Shown: positions 6,383 through 14,242, counted from the stretch's first letter. The stretch is 25,672 nt of DNA from an uncultured Spartobacteria bacterium (GCA_937960895.1 CALCJD010000111.1:1-25672), one strand, 5' to 3'. Translations and numbers: made by a program. The notes: a model not told the origin generated them from the sequence alone.

Positions 6383-7888
6383 TCAGCCTCCCCTGGCCAG
6401 GAGAATCGTCACTCCCGCGATGACCAGCACGCCGATGCCGGCGTAGATGATCACGAGCGTATTGTCGTCCAGCACCTGGCCGGATCCGAGGCGGGGACGG
6501 TTGTCGCGTCCGCGAATCTTGCCCTTGCGAAGGAATCCGTCGTAGTGACGCTGGAGAAGGTGGGTTTCCACCTGACGCATGGTGTCGAGCACCACGCCCA
6601 CGATGATGAGCACGCCCGTGCCGCCGAAGAACTGCGCGGTCATGTAGGGCACGTTCAGCCACTGCGCCAGCAACTGCGGAAGCACGGCGATGAGCGTCAG
6701 GAAGACCGCGCCGGCAAAGGTCAGGCGCGACATGGTGTAGTCGAGGAAATCGGCGGTGGGCTTGCCCGGACGCACGCCCGGAATCAGACCGTTGTATTTC
6801 TTCAGGTCATCGGCAATCTGGACCGGCTGGAACTGCGTGGCCACCCAGAAGTAGCTGAAGAAGAAAATCATCGCCCCGTAGAGCACGTAATGCAGCCACC
6901 CGGAGGTGAGCAGGTGGGCGAGATCCGAGGCCCAGGCCTGATTCGGGAAGGCCATGCTGAGGATCTGCGAGGGGAAGAGGAGGATGGCCTGGGCGAAAAT
7001 GATCGGCATGACGCCCGCGTAGTTCACCTTGAGCGGCATGTACTGGCTCTGGCCGCCGTAAACCTTCCGTCCCACCACGCGCTTGGCGTACTGGATGCTG
7101 ATGCGTCGGGTGGCCTGGGTGACGGCGATGACCGCCGCGATGACGATCAAAAGGAAAAGGCAGAGGAGAACAAGGATGATGGGGCTGACGTTCGCCTGCG
7201 CGCCCGGCTCGCTCGGCACAAACGTGCGCCAGGCCTGAATGAGACCGGCCGGCAGCTGGGCCAGAATGCCCACGGTGATGATCAGCGAAACCCCGTTGCC
7301 GACGCCACGCTCCGTGATCTGATCCCCCAGCCACATGAGGAACATCGTTCCCGCCGTCATGGTGAGGATGGTGATAAGCTGGAACGGCAGGCCGGGTTCC
7401 GGCACGAGGCTCATGCCCATCCGGTTGATGGTTTCCATGATCCCCGGCAGGAAGGGGTTGGCCTGGGGATTTTCAAAGGATTTCGCCAGCAGGAACCCCT
7501 GGAAAACACACAGCCCGATGGTGGCGTAGCGGGTGTACTGCATGATCTTCCGCCGTCCGCCATCCTCGCGGGACAGCTTGCCCAGCTGGGGAATCACCGC
7601 CGTCAGCAGCTGCATCATGATCGATGCGCTGATGTAGGGCATGATGCCGAGGGAGAAGATCGCGCAGTGGGCGAGGGCGCCGCCGCTGAAAAGGTTGAAC
7701 AGCGCGGCCACGCCGCCGGCCGCCTGGCTGTTGGCGACGTTCTGGAACCATTCGCGCAGGACCTCCGCATTCACCCCCGGAGTGGTGACCGCCGAACCCA
7801 CGCGGATGATCACAATCATCGCCAGGGTGAAGAGCACACGCTGCCGAAGCTCGGGAATTTTGAAGATGTTGGTAAATGCGGAAATCAT
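6383..7888 (-). CDS. secY: preprotein translocase channel subunit SecY
   Basis: 501 residues with ten hydrophobic membrane segments. It begins MISAFTNIFKIPELRQRVLF and shows GIMPYISASIMMQLL (the TM2 region), LGDQITERGVGNGVSLI and IPGVRPGKPT in the cytoplasmic loops that contact SecA and the ribosome. SecY forms the protein-conducting pore of the inner membrane with SecE and SecG, which are not in this window. ATG 7888 is chosen because it matches the usual N-terminus; an in-frame GTG at 7915 would add nine residues. Neither start has a Shine-Dalgarno sequence. It is separated from rplO by 93 nt containing an inverted repeat. Confidence 0.96.
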   Translation of the reverse strand: MISAFTNIFKIPELRQRVLFTLAMIVIIRVGSAVTTPGVNAEVLREWFQNVANSQAAGGVAALFNLFSGGALAHCAIFSLGIMPYISASIMMQLLTAVIPQLGKLSREDGGRRKIMQYTRYATIGLCVFQGFLLAKSFENPQANPFLPGIMETINRMGMSLVPEPGLPFQLITILTMTAGTMFLMWLGDQITERGVGNGVSLIITVGILAQLPAGLIQAWRTFVPSEPGAQANVSPIILVLLCLFLLIVIAAVIAVTQATRRISIQYAKRVVGRKVYGGQSQYMPLKVNYAGVMPIIFAQAILLFPSQILSMAFPNQAWASDLAHLLTSGWLHYVLYGAMIFFFSYFWVATQFQPVQIADDLKKYNGLIPGVRPGKPTADFLDYTMSRLTFAGAVFLTLIAVLPQLLAQWLNVPYMTAQFFGGTGVLIIVGVVLDTMRQVETHLLQRHYDGFLRKGKIRGRDNRPRLGSGQVLDDNTLVIIYAGIGVLVIAGVTILLARGG

Positions 7889-7917
7889 GGGGAAGGGAAG
7901 GACCCGGCTACGCACAA

Positions 7918-7948
7918 ACGCGGAGAAACGCTGGGCGCATCTCCGCGT
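7918..7948. repeat. 9-bp inverted repeat (hairpin) between rplO and secY
   Basis: ACGCGGAGA (7918-7926) and TCTCCGCGT (7940-7948) are perfect inverted copies around a 13-nt loop. On the mRNA it would form a stable stem 30-60 nt before the secY start. No T-run follows, so it is not an intrinsic terminator. It could slow RNA decay, act as a processing site, or be a copy of a dispersed palindromic repeat; the sequence does not decide. Confidence 0.7.
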
Positions 7949-7981
7949 GGTGAAGGGGCCGTGTCAAAACGGTCATCAAAC

Positions 7982-8443
7982 TCAGGCCGCCTTCTTCGTG
8001 ATGAGAGTCACGGAACCCCCGCTCTTCTCGATCTTTTCCCGGGCGGAGGCGCTGATGGCGTCCACTTCGAGGTGGAACTTTTTGCTGACCTCGCCGCGGC
8101 CGAGCACTTTGATGCCGTCGAAGGTGCCACGGACCAGACCGGCGCCGCGGAGGAGCTTTTCGTTGATGGCGGCTCCGTCGTCAAAGCGCTTCTCGAGGTC
8201 GTCGAGGTTGACCACCCCGTAGACCGTCTTGAACGCCGCGTTGCTGAAGCCACGCTTGGGCAGCTGACGGTAGATGGGCATCTGACCACCTTCGAAGCCG
8301 GGACGGATGCTGCCGCCCGAGCGGGCCTTCTGGCCCTTGTGGCCTTTGCCGGAGGTTTTGCCGTGGCCGGAGCTTTCGCCGCAGCCGAGACGCTTGCGGC
8401 GGTGTTTCGCACCGGGATTGGGTTTCAGATCGTGGAGTCTCAT
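7982..8443 (-). CDS. rplO: 50S ribosomal protein L15
   Basis: 153 residues starting MRLHDLKPNPGAKHRRKRLG, with the glycine/basic N-terminal arm (GKTSGKGHKGQKARSGG) that threads into 23S rRNA, and the GFEGGQMPIYRQLPKRGF motif. L15 is a late-assembly protein of the 50S subunit. It follows rpsE by 3 nt, so rpmD (L30), which often lies between them, is absent. The next gene, secY, comes after a larger 93-nt gap. Confidence 0.97.
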   Translation of the reverse strand: MRLHDLKPNPGAKHRRKRLGCGESSGHGKTSGKGHKGQKARSGGSIRPGFEGGQMPIYRQLPKRGFSNAAFKTVYGVVNLDDLEKRFDDGAAINEKLLRGAGLVRGTFDGIKVLGRGEVSKKFHLEVDAISASAREKIEKSGGSVTLITKKAA

Positions 8444-8446
8444 GAC

Positions 8447-8986
8447 TTAGGCGGCGACAGGTTCGGCCTTGGCCTTGACGGCCTTGCCGCGGATTTTGAG
8501 GATTTCGTCTTTCGGGCGCAGGGCGGTCAACGCTTCCAGGGTGGCCTTGACCACGTTGGACGGGTTGCTGGACCCGAGGGATTTGGCGAGAACGTCACGG
8601 ATGCCCGCGGCTTCGATGACGGCGCGGACTCCGCCGCCGGCGATGACGCCGGTACCCGGGGAGGCGGGCTTGAGCAGGACGCGTCCGCCGCCGAACTCAC
8701 CGATCACCTCGTGCGGGATGGTGTTTTCGTGGACGGCGACCTGCACCATCTGCTTCTTGGCGGCTTCCGTGGCCTTGCGAATGGCTTCGCTCACCTCATT
8801 GGCCTTGCCAAAACCGATGCCGACCTTGCCCTTGTGGTTTCCGGAAACAATGAGCGCGCTGAAGCTGAAGCGGCGTCCGCCTTTGACGACCTTGGCGCAC
8901 CGGTTGATGAAGACAACCTTTTCGCTCGTTTCCTTCGGCTCCTTGTCGAAGTCGTTGGACTGATTGGATTTGCGTTGAGTGGCCAT
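8447..8986 (-). CDS. rpsE: 30S ribosomal protein S5
   Basis: 179 residues. The double-stranded RNA-binding-like N-terminal domain includes FINRCAKVVKGGRRFSFSAL and VGIGFGKANEVSEAI. The C-terminal S5 domain includes GTGVIAGGGVRAVIEAAGI and SLGSSNPSNVVKATLEAL. S5 takes part in mRNA unwinding at the entry channel and in decoding fidelity. It is 4 nt from rplR and 3 nt from rplO. The last ten or so residues (VKAKAEPVAA) are a lineage-type tail. Confidence 0.97.
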   Translation of the reverse strand: MATQRKSNQSNDFDKEPKETSEKVVFINRCAKVVKGGRRFSFSALIVSGNHKGKVGIGFGKANEVSEAIRKATEAAKKQMVQVAVHENTIPHEVIGEFGGGRVLLKPASPGTGVIAGGGVRAVIEAAGIRDVLAKSLGSSNPSNVVKATLEALTALRPKDEILKIRGKAVKAKAEPVAA

Positions 8987-8990
8987 GAGA

Positions 8991-9347
8991 TTAGAATTCG
9001 AGTCCGGCTTCGCGGGCCGCGTCCGCGAGGGCCTTCACTTTACCGTGATATTTGAAACCGCCGCGGTCGAAGACGACCTTCTTGACGTTCTTGGAGGCGA
9101 CACGCTCGGCGATCAGCTTGCCCACCTTGGTGGCGGTGGCCACGTTGGCGCGGGTCGACTTGTCGGAGCGGAGATCCTTTTCCGTGGTGTGGACGGAGGC
9201 GATCGTCGCGCCCTTGGTGTCGTCGATGATCTGGGCCGTGATGTGACGCTCGGAGAAATGAACGGCGAGGCGCGGACGCTCGGACGTTCCGGAAACTTTC
9301 TTCCGCAACCGGATATGGCGGATCTGGCGTTTGTTGAGTTGGGACAT
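8991..9347 (-). CDS. rplR: 50S ribosomal protein L18
   Basis: 118 residues, the standard size. It begins MSQLNKRQIRHIRLRKKVSG and includes RPRLAVHFSERHITAQIIDD and the C-terminal VVFDRGGFKYHGKVKALADA AREAGLEF. L18 binds 5S rRNA with L5 and L25 in the central protuberance. It sits 3 nt after rplF and 4 nt before rpsE. There is no visible Shine-Dalgarno site, so translation is probably coupled to its neighbours. Confidence 0.97.
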   Translation of the reverse strand: MSQLNKRQIRHIRLRKKVSGTSERPRLAVHFSERHITAQIIDDTKGATIASVHTTEKDLRSDKSTRANVATATKVGKLIAERVASKNVKKVVFDRGGFKYHGKVKALADAAREAGLEF

Positions 9348-9350
9348 GGC

Positions 9351-9890
9351 TTACTGGACGGTTTTGCCTTCCTTGCGGCGGATCTGTTCGCCGGCATATC
9401 GGATACCCTTGCCCTTGTAAGGCTCCGGCGGGTAAAAGGCGCGGATGTCGGCCGCGATCTGGCCGACGAGATGCTTGTCGATGCCTTCGATGGCGATCTT
9501 GGTGTTGTCGTTCACCGTGATCTTCACTTCCTTCGGGATGTTGAAGAGGATCGGGTGGGATTTGCCGAGGCTGAGGTTCAGCTTGTCGCCCTGGACGGCC
9601 GCGCGGAAACCGACGCCCTGGATTTCGAGCTCCTTCTTGAAGCCCTCGTTCACGCCCGTCACCATGTTGGCGAGAAGGGCGCGGGAGAGGCCGTGCAGGG
9701 CCCGGGCCTGGCGGCTGTCGCCGTCGCGATCCAGCGTGAGGGTGTTGCCTTCGGTCTTGAGGCGGACCGCCTTGGGAAGGGTCCAGGACAATTTGCCCTT
9801 GGGGCCCTCGACGGTGACGGCCCCTTCGGCGCCGACGCTCACTTTGACCTTGGCGGGAAGTTCGATGGGTTTTTTACCGATACGGGACAT
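9351..9890 (-). CDS. rplF: 50S ribosomal protein L6
   Basis: 179 residues with two tandem L6 folds, starting MSRIGKKPIELPAKVKVSVG. The C-terminal signature PPEPYKGKGIRYAGEQIRRK contacts 23S rRNA near the sarcin-ricin loop and the factor-binding site. ATG 9890 is chosen because it matches the universal N-terminus and has GGAG seven or so bases upstream; the open frame runs further but that part is antisense-like filler over rpsH. Gaps are 10 nt to rpsH and 3 nt to rplR. Confidence 0.97.
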   Translation of the reverse strand: MSRIGKKPIELPAKVKVSVGAEGAVTVEGPKGKLSWTLPKAVRLKTEGNTLTLDRDGDSRQARALHGLSRALLANMVTGVNEGFKKELEIQGVGFRAAVQGDKLNLSLGKSHPILFNIPKEVKITVNDNTKIAIEGIDKHLVGQIAADIRAFYPPEPYKGKGIRYAGEQIRRKEGKTVQ

Positions 9891-9900
9891 GGCGTGCTCC

Positions 9901-10293
9901 TTACCAGACGTAGGCGAGGAGTTCCCCGCCCACATTTTGTTTGCGTGCTTCCTGGCCGGTGAGAATTCCCCGCGAGGTGGAAAGCACCGCGATGCCCATG
10001 CCGCCCAGAACGCGCGGTACCTCGGAGGCGCCCACGTAGCGGCGAAGACCCGGCTTGCTGATGCGCTTGAGCCCGGCAATGGCGCAGGCCTTGTTCACAA
10101 ACTTGTTCTTGATCTTGAGCTGCGGTTTTCCGCCTTCGGGCGTTTCGAGCTCGTAACCGGCGATGTAGCCCTCCCTTTCGAGGATGCGGGCGATTTCGCT
10201 CTTGAGCTTGGAGTAAGGCACGTAGAATTCCGGCTTGCGCGCGCGGGCAGCGTTGCGCAGGCGGGTGAGCATGTCAGCTATCGGGTCGGTCAT
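9901..10293 (-). CDS. rpsH: 30S ribosomal protein S8
   Basis: 130 residues starting MTDPIADMLTRLRNA, ending with the S8 signature STSRGILTGQEARKQNVGGE and LLAYVW. S8 is a primary binder of 16S helix 21 and, in E. coli, the translational repressor of the spc operon. It follows rplE by only 17 nt, so rpsN (S14), normally in that slot, is not present here. No S8-binding mimic could be recognised at the rplE start. Confidence 0.97.
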   Translation of the reverse strand: MTDPIADMLTRLRNAARARKPEFYVPYSKLKSEIARILEREGYIAGYELETPEGGKPQLKIKNKFVNKACAIAGLKRISKPGLRRYVGASEVPRVLGGMGIAVLSTSRGILTGQEARKQNVGGELLAYVW

Positions 10294-10310
10294 GGATGTT
10301 CAAGCAGTAG

Positions 10311-10931
10311 TTAGGCGGCCGCCCCGGCGGTCTCCTCTTGCTGCTCCTCGGGTTTGCGCACGGGTTTCTTGGCCTTGTCGGCGAAGGGCATGCCGAGTTC
10401 GCTCAGGAGCGACTTGGCTTCCTCGTTCGTGCGCGCGGTCGTGACGATGGTGATGTCAAAACCGATGTTGCGTTTGATTTTGTCGAGTTCGATTTCGGGG
10501 AAAATGGACTGGTCGGCGATGCCGAGCGTGTAGTTGCCGCGGCCGTCGAAGGCCTTGGTGGACACGCCGCGGAAGTCGCGGATGCGGGGCAGCGCCATGC
10601 AGATGAGGCGCTCCAGGAATTCGTACATCGTACGTCCGCGCAGGGTCACCTTCGCACCGATGGCCTGGCCCTTCCGCAGCTTGAAGTTCGCGATGCTCTT
10701 CTTGGCGAGCGTGGCGACCGGACGCTGACCGGTGATGGTGGCGATTTCGGTCTTGGCGATTTCGAGCGCTTCCTTGCTGTCGGCGCCGGCGCCAACGGAG
10801 GTGTTGACGACAACCTTGGAGATCTTGGGGACCTCGTGGATGTTCTTGTATCCATGCTTCTCACGCAGCGCCGCGATGACGCGGGTCTTGTAGAGGTTGA
10901 GAAGCTCGGGATCGGGCAATGTGGTGGCCAT
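10311..10931 (-). CDS. rplE: 50S ribosomal protein L5
   Basis: 206 residues against about 180 usual. The core has LREKHGYKNIHEVPKISKVV and VNTSVG, then GQRPVATLAKKSIANFKLRK and RGNYTLGIADQSIFPEI. L5 binds 5S rRNA and contacts S13 and P-site tRNA through the central protuberance. About 25 extra C-terminal residues (PVRKPEEQQEETAGAAA end) are charged and low in complexity. It follows rplX by 6 nt. Confidence 0.97.
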   Translation of the reverse strand: MATTLPDPELLNLYKTRVIAALREKHGYKNIHEVPKISKVVVNTSVGAGADSKEALEIAKTEIATITGQRPVATLAKKSIANFKLRKGQAIGAKVTLRGRTMYEFLERLICMALPRIRDFRGVSTKAFDGRGNYTLGIADQSIFPEIELDKIKRNIGFDITIVTTARTNEEAKSLLSELGMPFADKAKKPVRKPEEQQEETAGAAA

Positions 10932-10937
10932 GGTGTG

Positions 10938-11210
10938 TTAGGCGGCTTTTTTCTTCGCCTTTTCTTTCTTGGGAGCGGGTTCGGCCAGCTTCACATTCGA
11001 GATGTGAATGGGGCCTTCGCGCTCGATGATCGCGCCGTTCGGGTGTTCCTGGGTCTTGCGCTGATGCTTCTTGATCATGCGAACCCCCTCGATGAGCACC
11101 TGGTTCTTGGCCGGAAGGACCTGGAGGACCTTGCCGGTGGCACCCTTGTGCACGCCCGAGATGACGGTCACGACGTCGTTGCGTTTGACATGAAATTTCG
11201 GTCTGCTCAT
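10938..11210 (-). CDS. rplX: 50S ribosomal protein L24
   Basis: 90 residues with the KOW motif near the N-terminus (DVVTVISGVHKGATGKVLQV), which binds the 5' region of 23S rRNA early in 50S assembly. The C-terminus is a lysine/alanine tail (APKKEKAKKKAA), and the protein is slightly shorter than the usual 100-105. Its ATG overlaps the rplN stop by 4 nt (11207-11210), implying coupled translation. Confidence 0.96.
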   Translation of the reverse strand: MSRPKFHVKRNDVVTVISGVHKGATGKVLQVLPAKNQVLIEGVRMIKKHQRKTQEHPNGAIIEREGPIHISNVKLAEPAPKKEKAKKKAA

Positions 11211-11572
11211 AGCACTTCCGGCGCGAGGGAGATGATCTTCATGAAGTTCTTCTCGCGGAGTTCGCGGGCCACCGGTCCGAAGATGCGGGAGCCGCGGGGG
11301 TTGAGATCCTTGTCGATGATGACAATGGCGTTGTTGTCGAAGCGGAGATAGGAGCCGTCCTCGCGGCGGATGGGATGCTTGGTGCGGACGACAACCGCGC
11401 GAACCACGTCACCCTTCTTCACCGAACCGCCGGCGGAGGCCTCCTTGACGTTGGCGGTGATGATATCCCCCACACTGGCGTTCTTGGTGGGTTTGCCGAT
11501 GACGCCGATCATGGTGGCCATGCGGGCGCCGGTGTTGTCGGCGACATCGAGACGGGAGCGAATTTGAATCAT
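11207..11572 (-). CDS. rplN: 50S ribosomal protein L14
   Basis: 121 residues, a near-universal length. It begins MIQIRSRLDVADNTGARMAT and carries the L14 signature ASAGGSVKKGDVVRAVVVRT and the C-terminal GSRIFGPVARELREKNFMKI. L14 forms an intersubunit bridge and is the docking site for the silencing factor RsfS. It follows rpsQ by 6 nt. Confidence 0.97.
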   Translation of the reverse strand: MIQIRSRLDVADNTGARMATMIGVIGKPTKNASVGDIITANVKEASAGGSVKKGDVVRAVVVRTKHPIRREDGSYLRFDNNAIVIIDKDLNPRGSRIFGPVARELREKNFMKIISLAPEVL

Positions 11573-11578
11573 GGCAGC

Positions 11579-11872
11579 TTAGTGTTTGAGGATTTCCACA
11601 AGGCGCCAGCGCTTGAGGCGCGAAAGCGGACGGGTTTCCATGATGGCAACGCGGTCGCCCACCTTCGCCTCGTTTTTTTCGTCATGGACGTGAAAGCGCT
11701 TCACGTGCTTGACGATCTTGCCGAATTTCCTGTGGGGCACGCGGGTGACGGTGCGGACGACGATGGTCTTGTCCATCTTGTCGGACACAACCTCGCCCAC
11801 GCGGGTCTTGCGCAGGTTGCGGGTGCGCTCGGCGGTGGACGCGTTGTCGGGTGTCGAAACGGTTTCGCTCAT
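11579..11872 (-). CDS. rpsQ: 30S ribosomal protein S17
   Basis: 97 residues, about 10 longer than the common form owing to a polar N-terminal arm (MSETVSTPDNASTAERTRN). The OB-fold core follows: RKTRVGEVVSDKMDKTIVVR, the KHVKRFHVHDE segment and the GDRVAIMETRPLSRLKRWRL signature. S17 is a primary 16S rRNA binder in the body of the 30S. It lies 5 nt after rpmC. Confidence 0.97.
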   Translation of the reverse strand: MSETVSTPDNASTAERTRNLRKTRVGEVVSDKMDKTIVVRTVTRVPHRKFGKIVKHVKRFHVHDEKNEAKVGDRVAIMETRPLSRLKRWRLVEILKH

Positions 11873-11877
11873 ACGGT

Positions 11878-12084
11878 TTACTTGGCGGACTTGGCGGCGG
11901 CGCGCTTGGCGGTCAGGACGGTTTCCACGCGGGCCACGTCGCGGCGCAGGGCGCGCAACATGTGGGATTTTTCGAGCTGACCGGCCTGCTGCTGGATGCG
12001 CAGGTTGAAGATTTCATGGGAAAGCTCGCGCTTGCGGGCCTCGAGCTCCTTGATGGTGAGTTCCTTGATTTCGGCGATCTTCAT
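11878..12084 (-). CDS. rpmC: 50S ribosomal protein L29
   Basis: 68 residues, a two-helix coiled-coil protein: MKIAEIKELTIKELEARKRE, then LSHEIFNLRIQQQAGQLEKS and the RALRRDVARVETVL helix. It lies at the polypeptide exit and helps recruit SRP and trigger factor. The gene is 9 nt after rplP and 5 nt before rpsQ, in the standard order. Confidence 0.96.
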   Translation of the reverse strand: MKIAEIKELTIKELEARKRELSHEIFNLRIQQQAGQLEKSHMLRALRRDVARVETVLTAKRAAAKSAK

Positions 12085-12093
12085 GGCGCGGGA

Positions 12094-12516
<423 letters not shown>

Positions 12517-12535
12517 GGCGTGATCCTCGGATTAA

Positions 12536-13252
12536 TCAGGCTGCGGCCGGAGCGGCTGCTTCTTCGTTGCGGGGAGCGCGACGGCGCTCTTCGCGGGGCT
12601 GGGCTTCCTCGCTTTCCGCGGGGGTGGGGTTCTGCTTTTTGCAGATCCAGCATTTGACGCCAATCTTGCCGGCGACGGTTTCCGCTTCGGCAAAACCGTA
12701 GTCGATGGGCTGGCGCAACGTGTGGAGGGGAACCTTGCCTTCGTGATAGCGCTCGGTGCGGGCGATTTCCGCGCCGCCGAGACGGCCGGCGCAGCGGATC
12801 TTGATGCCCAGAGCGCCCTGCTCGATGGCGAGCTGGACGGCGCGCTTCATGGCGCGGCGGAAGGAAATGCGGCGTTCGAGCTGGGAGGCCACGTTCTCGG
12901 CGACGAGCTGGGCGTCGAGGTCGGGGGTCTTGATTTCCACGATGTCAATCTTGACCTGCTTGCCGCCGGCGAGACGGGAGATTTCCTCGGTCATCTTTTC
13001 GATTTCCGAGCCCTTGCGGCCGATGACCACACCCGGACGGGCGGTGTGGATGGTCACACGGACGCTGTTCCAGGCGCGCTCGATCACGATGCGGGAGACG
13101 GCGGCCTGGCGAAGCTTCTTCTTGAGGAACTCACGGATCCGGCCGTCCGCATACAAATAGTCGGCGAAATCCTTGCGCGAGGCATACCACTTCGACGACC
13201 AGTCGCGACTGATCGGAAGGCGGAAGCCGATTGGATTGACTTTCTGTCCCAT
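12536..13252 (-). CDS. rpsC: 30S ribosomal protein S3, first gene of the operon
   Basis: 238 residues. ATG 13252 gives the universal start MGQKVNPIGFRL; the frame is open 17 codons further but that part has no homology. The type II KH domain is at about 40-110 (RPGVVIGRKGSEIEKMTEEI) and the S3 C-terminal domain follows (GAEIARTERYHEGKVPLHTL). S3 lines the mRNA entry channel and acts in unwinding. About 25 extra C-terminal residues are rich in Glu, Arg and Ala. The usual upstream neighbours rplV and rpsS are absent, and the preceding gene is an unrelated lipoprotein. The ATG is preceded by an A/T-rich stretch with no Shine-Dalgarno site. Confidence 0.97.
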   Translation of the reverse strand: MGQKVNPIGFRLPISRDWSSKWYASRKDFADYLYADGRIREFLKKKLRQAAVSRIVIERAWNSVRVTIHTARPGVVIGRKGSEIEKMTEEISRLAGGKQVKIDIVEIKTPDLDAQLVAENVASQLERRISFRRAMKRAVQLAIEQGALGIKIRCAGRLGGAEIARTERYHEGKVPLHTLRQPIDYGFAEAETVAGKIGVKCWICKKQNPTPAESEEAQPREERRRAPRNEEAAAPAAA

Positions 13253-13307
13253 GAATAAATTTTTTGAGGTTTTTGGAGCCGTTTTCGTCCCGAAAGTGAT
13301 CAAGGGA

Positions 13308-13330
13308 CAAAAAAAGCACGCAAAGGTGCT
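13308..13330 (-). terminator. hairpin with T-run upstream of rpsC (terminator or attenuator)
   Basis: AGCAC (13315-13319) and GTGCT (13326-13330) form a 5-bp stem with a 6-nt loop. On the minus strand it is followed immediately by a run of seven T. It lies about 56 nt before the rpsC start. The stem is short, so strength is doubtful. Read-through transcription from further up would meet it before the ribosomal genes, which makes an attenuator possible. Confidence 0.5.
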
Positions 13331-13364
13331 TCTCTCGGTTCCCCGACGTGGTGCGGGAGGGAAG

Positions 13365-13392
13365 AAACTATCGCCTTCCCAAGGACTGGCAA
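13365..13392 (-). promoter_or_regulatory. possible rpsC operon promoter
   Basis: On the minus strand TTGCCA (13392-13387, five of six to the -35 consensus) is followed after 16 nt by TAGTTT (13370-13365, a weak -10). It lies between the terminator of the upstream lipoprotein gene and the hairpin before rpsC, where a promoter for the operon should be. The -10 match is poor. Confidence 0.25.
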
Positions 13393-13403
13393 GAGAAAAG
13401 TTA

Positions 13404-13440
13404 CGAAAAATGCCGGTTTGGCGCCGGTTTTCAACCGGCG
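13404..13440 (-). terminator. intrinsic terminator after the START-like lipoprotein gene
   Basis: CGCCGGTT (13422-13429) and AACCGGCG (13433-13440) form an 8-bp stem with a 3-nt loop. A second copy of GCCGGTT at 13412-13418 gives an alternative stem that ends next to a T5 run on the minus strand (A-run at 13406-13410 on the plus strand). It lies about 30-65 nt past the stop of the gene ending at 13469. Confidence 0.7.
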
Positions 13441-13468
13441 GCCGGCGGTTTTGTGTTCCGGGAGAGAC

Positions 13469-14158
13469 TTATTCCCGCGGATTGGTGCCCTTGAGCATCT
13501 CGCGCAGGGTCTCGACGGAGCGTTTGAGATCCTGCGGGTGCCGGGTCTTCTGGCTTTCGACGCGGGCGGCGATGGCGGCGACGGTTTCGCCCATCTGCTG
13601 CAGGGCCTTGCCCTTGAGGAGGCCCGCCATCTTGGAGCCGGGCGTGACGAGATTTTCGTAGCAGATCAGCGCCTTGCCGTCTTCGAAGGGCTCGACGCGC
13701 AGGCACCCGATGCTGTCCTTGGTCTGCACGGCGCGCAGGAGCTTCCAATCGACGCGGTAGGTGTTCGGCGCGGGGGACGTCAGGCTGTTCCGTGTCGTGT
13801 AATATTCATCCGGCAAAATGGGCACATCCAGCCCGTAGTCGACGTCCACGATGCAGGGGGAGACGCGGTGGGAGACCTCCGACTTGAGCACGTTCGGCAC
13901 GTAGTCCTTGGCGTGGTTGAAATCGCAGAAAACCGCCGCCACTTCCTCCGGGGTGGCATTGACCGTCCGATAGATCTTCACCTTCGGCCACGGTTTTCCT
14001 GCAACCTTCTCACTGACAAGAATTTGCTCACCCCTTTTGACCCGGGTCTGCTCCCCGGCGGCCAGTTCATTGATGAGGCTGCCCTCGCAGCAGCTGCAGC
14101 CCGCCATCAGTCCAAAAACGACAAGGAGGAGAACACCAGAAAGTTTCGGGCGGATCAT
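13469..14158 (-). CDS. lipoprotein with a START/SRPBCC-like domain
   Basis: 229 residues. A hydrophobic signal segment (about 6-19) ends in the lipobox MAGC with C21 as the likely lipidated residue, so it should be anchored to a membrane and face the periplasm. The rest (about 55-200) has the look of a START/polyketide-cyclase-like lipid-binding fold: VKIYRTVNATPEEVAAVFCD, YVPNVLKSEVSH, and a long C-terminal helix (MAGLLKGKALQQMGETVAAI). No catalytic motif is visible. It stands alone, divergent from rpsU, with its own promoter candidate and terminator. The ligand is unknown. The fold assignment is inferred from pattern and moderately sure. Confidence 0.8.
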   Translation of the reverse strand: MIRPKLSGVLLLVVFGLMAGCSCCEGSLINELAAGEQTRVKRGEQILVSEKVAGKPWPKVKIYRTVNATPEEVAAVFCDFNHAKDYVPNVLKSEVSHRVSPCIVDVDYGLDVPILPDEYYTTRNSLTSPAPNTYRVDWKLLRAVQTKDSIGCLRVEPFEDGKALICYENLVTPGSKMAGLLKGKALQQMGETVAAIAARVESQKTRHPQDLKRSVETLREMLKGTNPRE

Positions 14159-14169
14159 GGACGGGGAAA

Positions 14170-14198
14170 TTTTTATCGGGATCCTTCCCGGGTGGCAA
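14170..14198 (-). promoter_or_regulatory. candidate promoter of the START-like lipoprotein gene
   Basis: On the minus strand TTGCCA (14198-14193) and TAAAAA (14175-14170) are 17 nt apart, matching five and four of six consensus bases. The predicted transcript start would be only about 5 nt before the ATG at 14158, so the mRNA would be nearly leaderless, which fits the absence of a Shine-Dalgarno site. Confidence 0.4.
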
Positions 14199-14214
14199 AT
14201 CGGAAAGTGTGCAT

Positions 14215-14242
14215 TTGACGAATTCCGGAAACCACCTATAAT
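14215..14242 (+). promoter_or_regulatory. sigma70 promoter of rpsU
   Basis: TTGACG (14215-14220, five of six) and a perfect TATAAT (14237-14242) with a 16-nt spacer. The expected start near 14249 leaves a leader of about 38 nt before the rpsU ATG. It is back to back with the candidate promoter of the divergent lipoprotein gene. Confidence 0.85.

Noticed and set aside
6545..9055. Very long plus-strand open frame opposite secY, rplO and rpsE
   Set aside because: It is antisense to three certain genes and its product is rich in His, Asp, Gly and Glu, as expected from the complement of high-GC coding sequence. No domain is visible.
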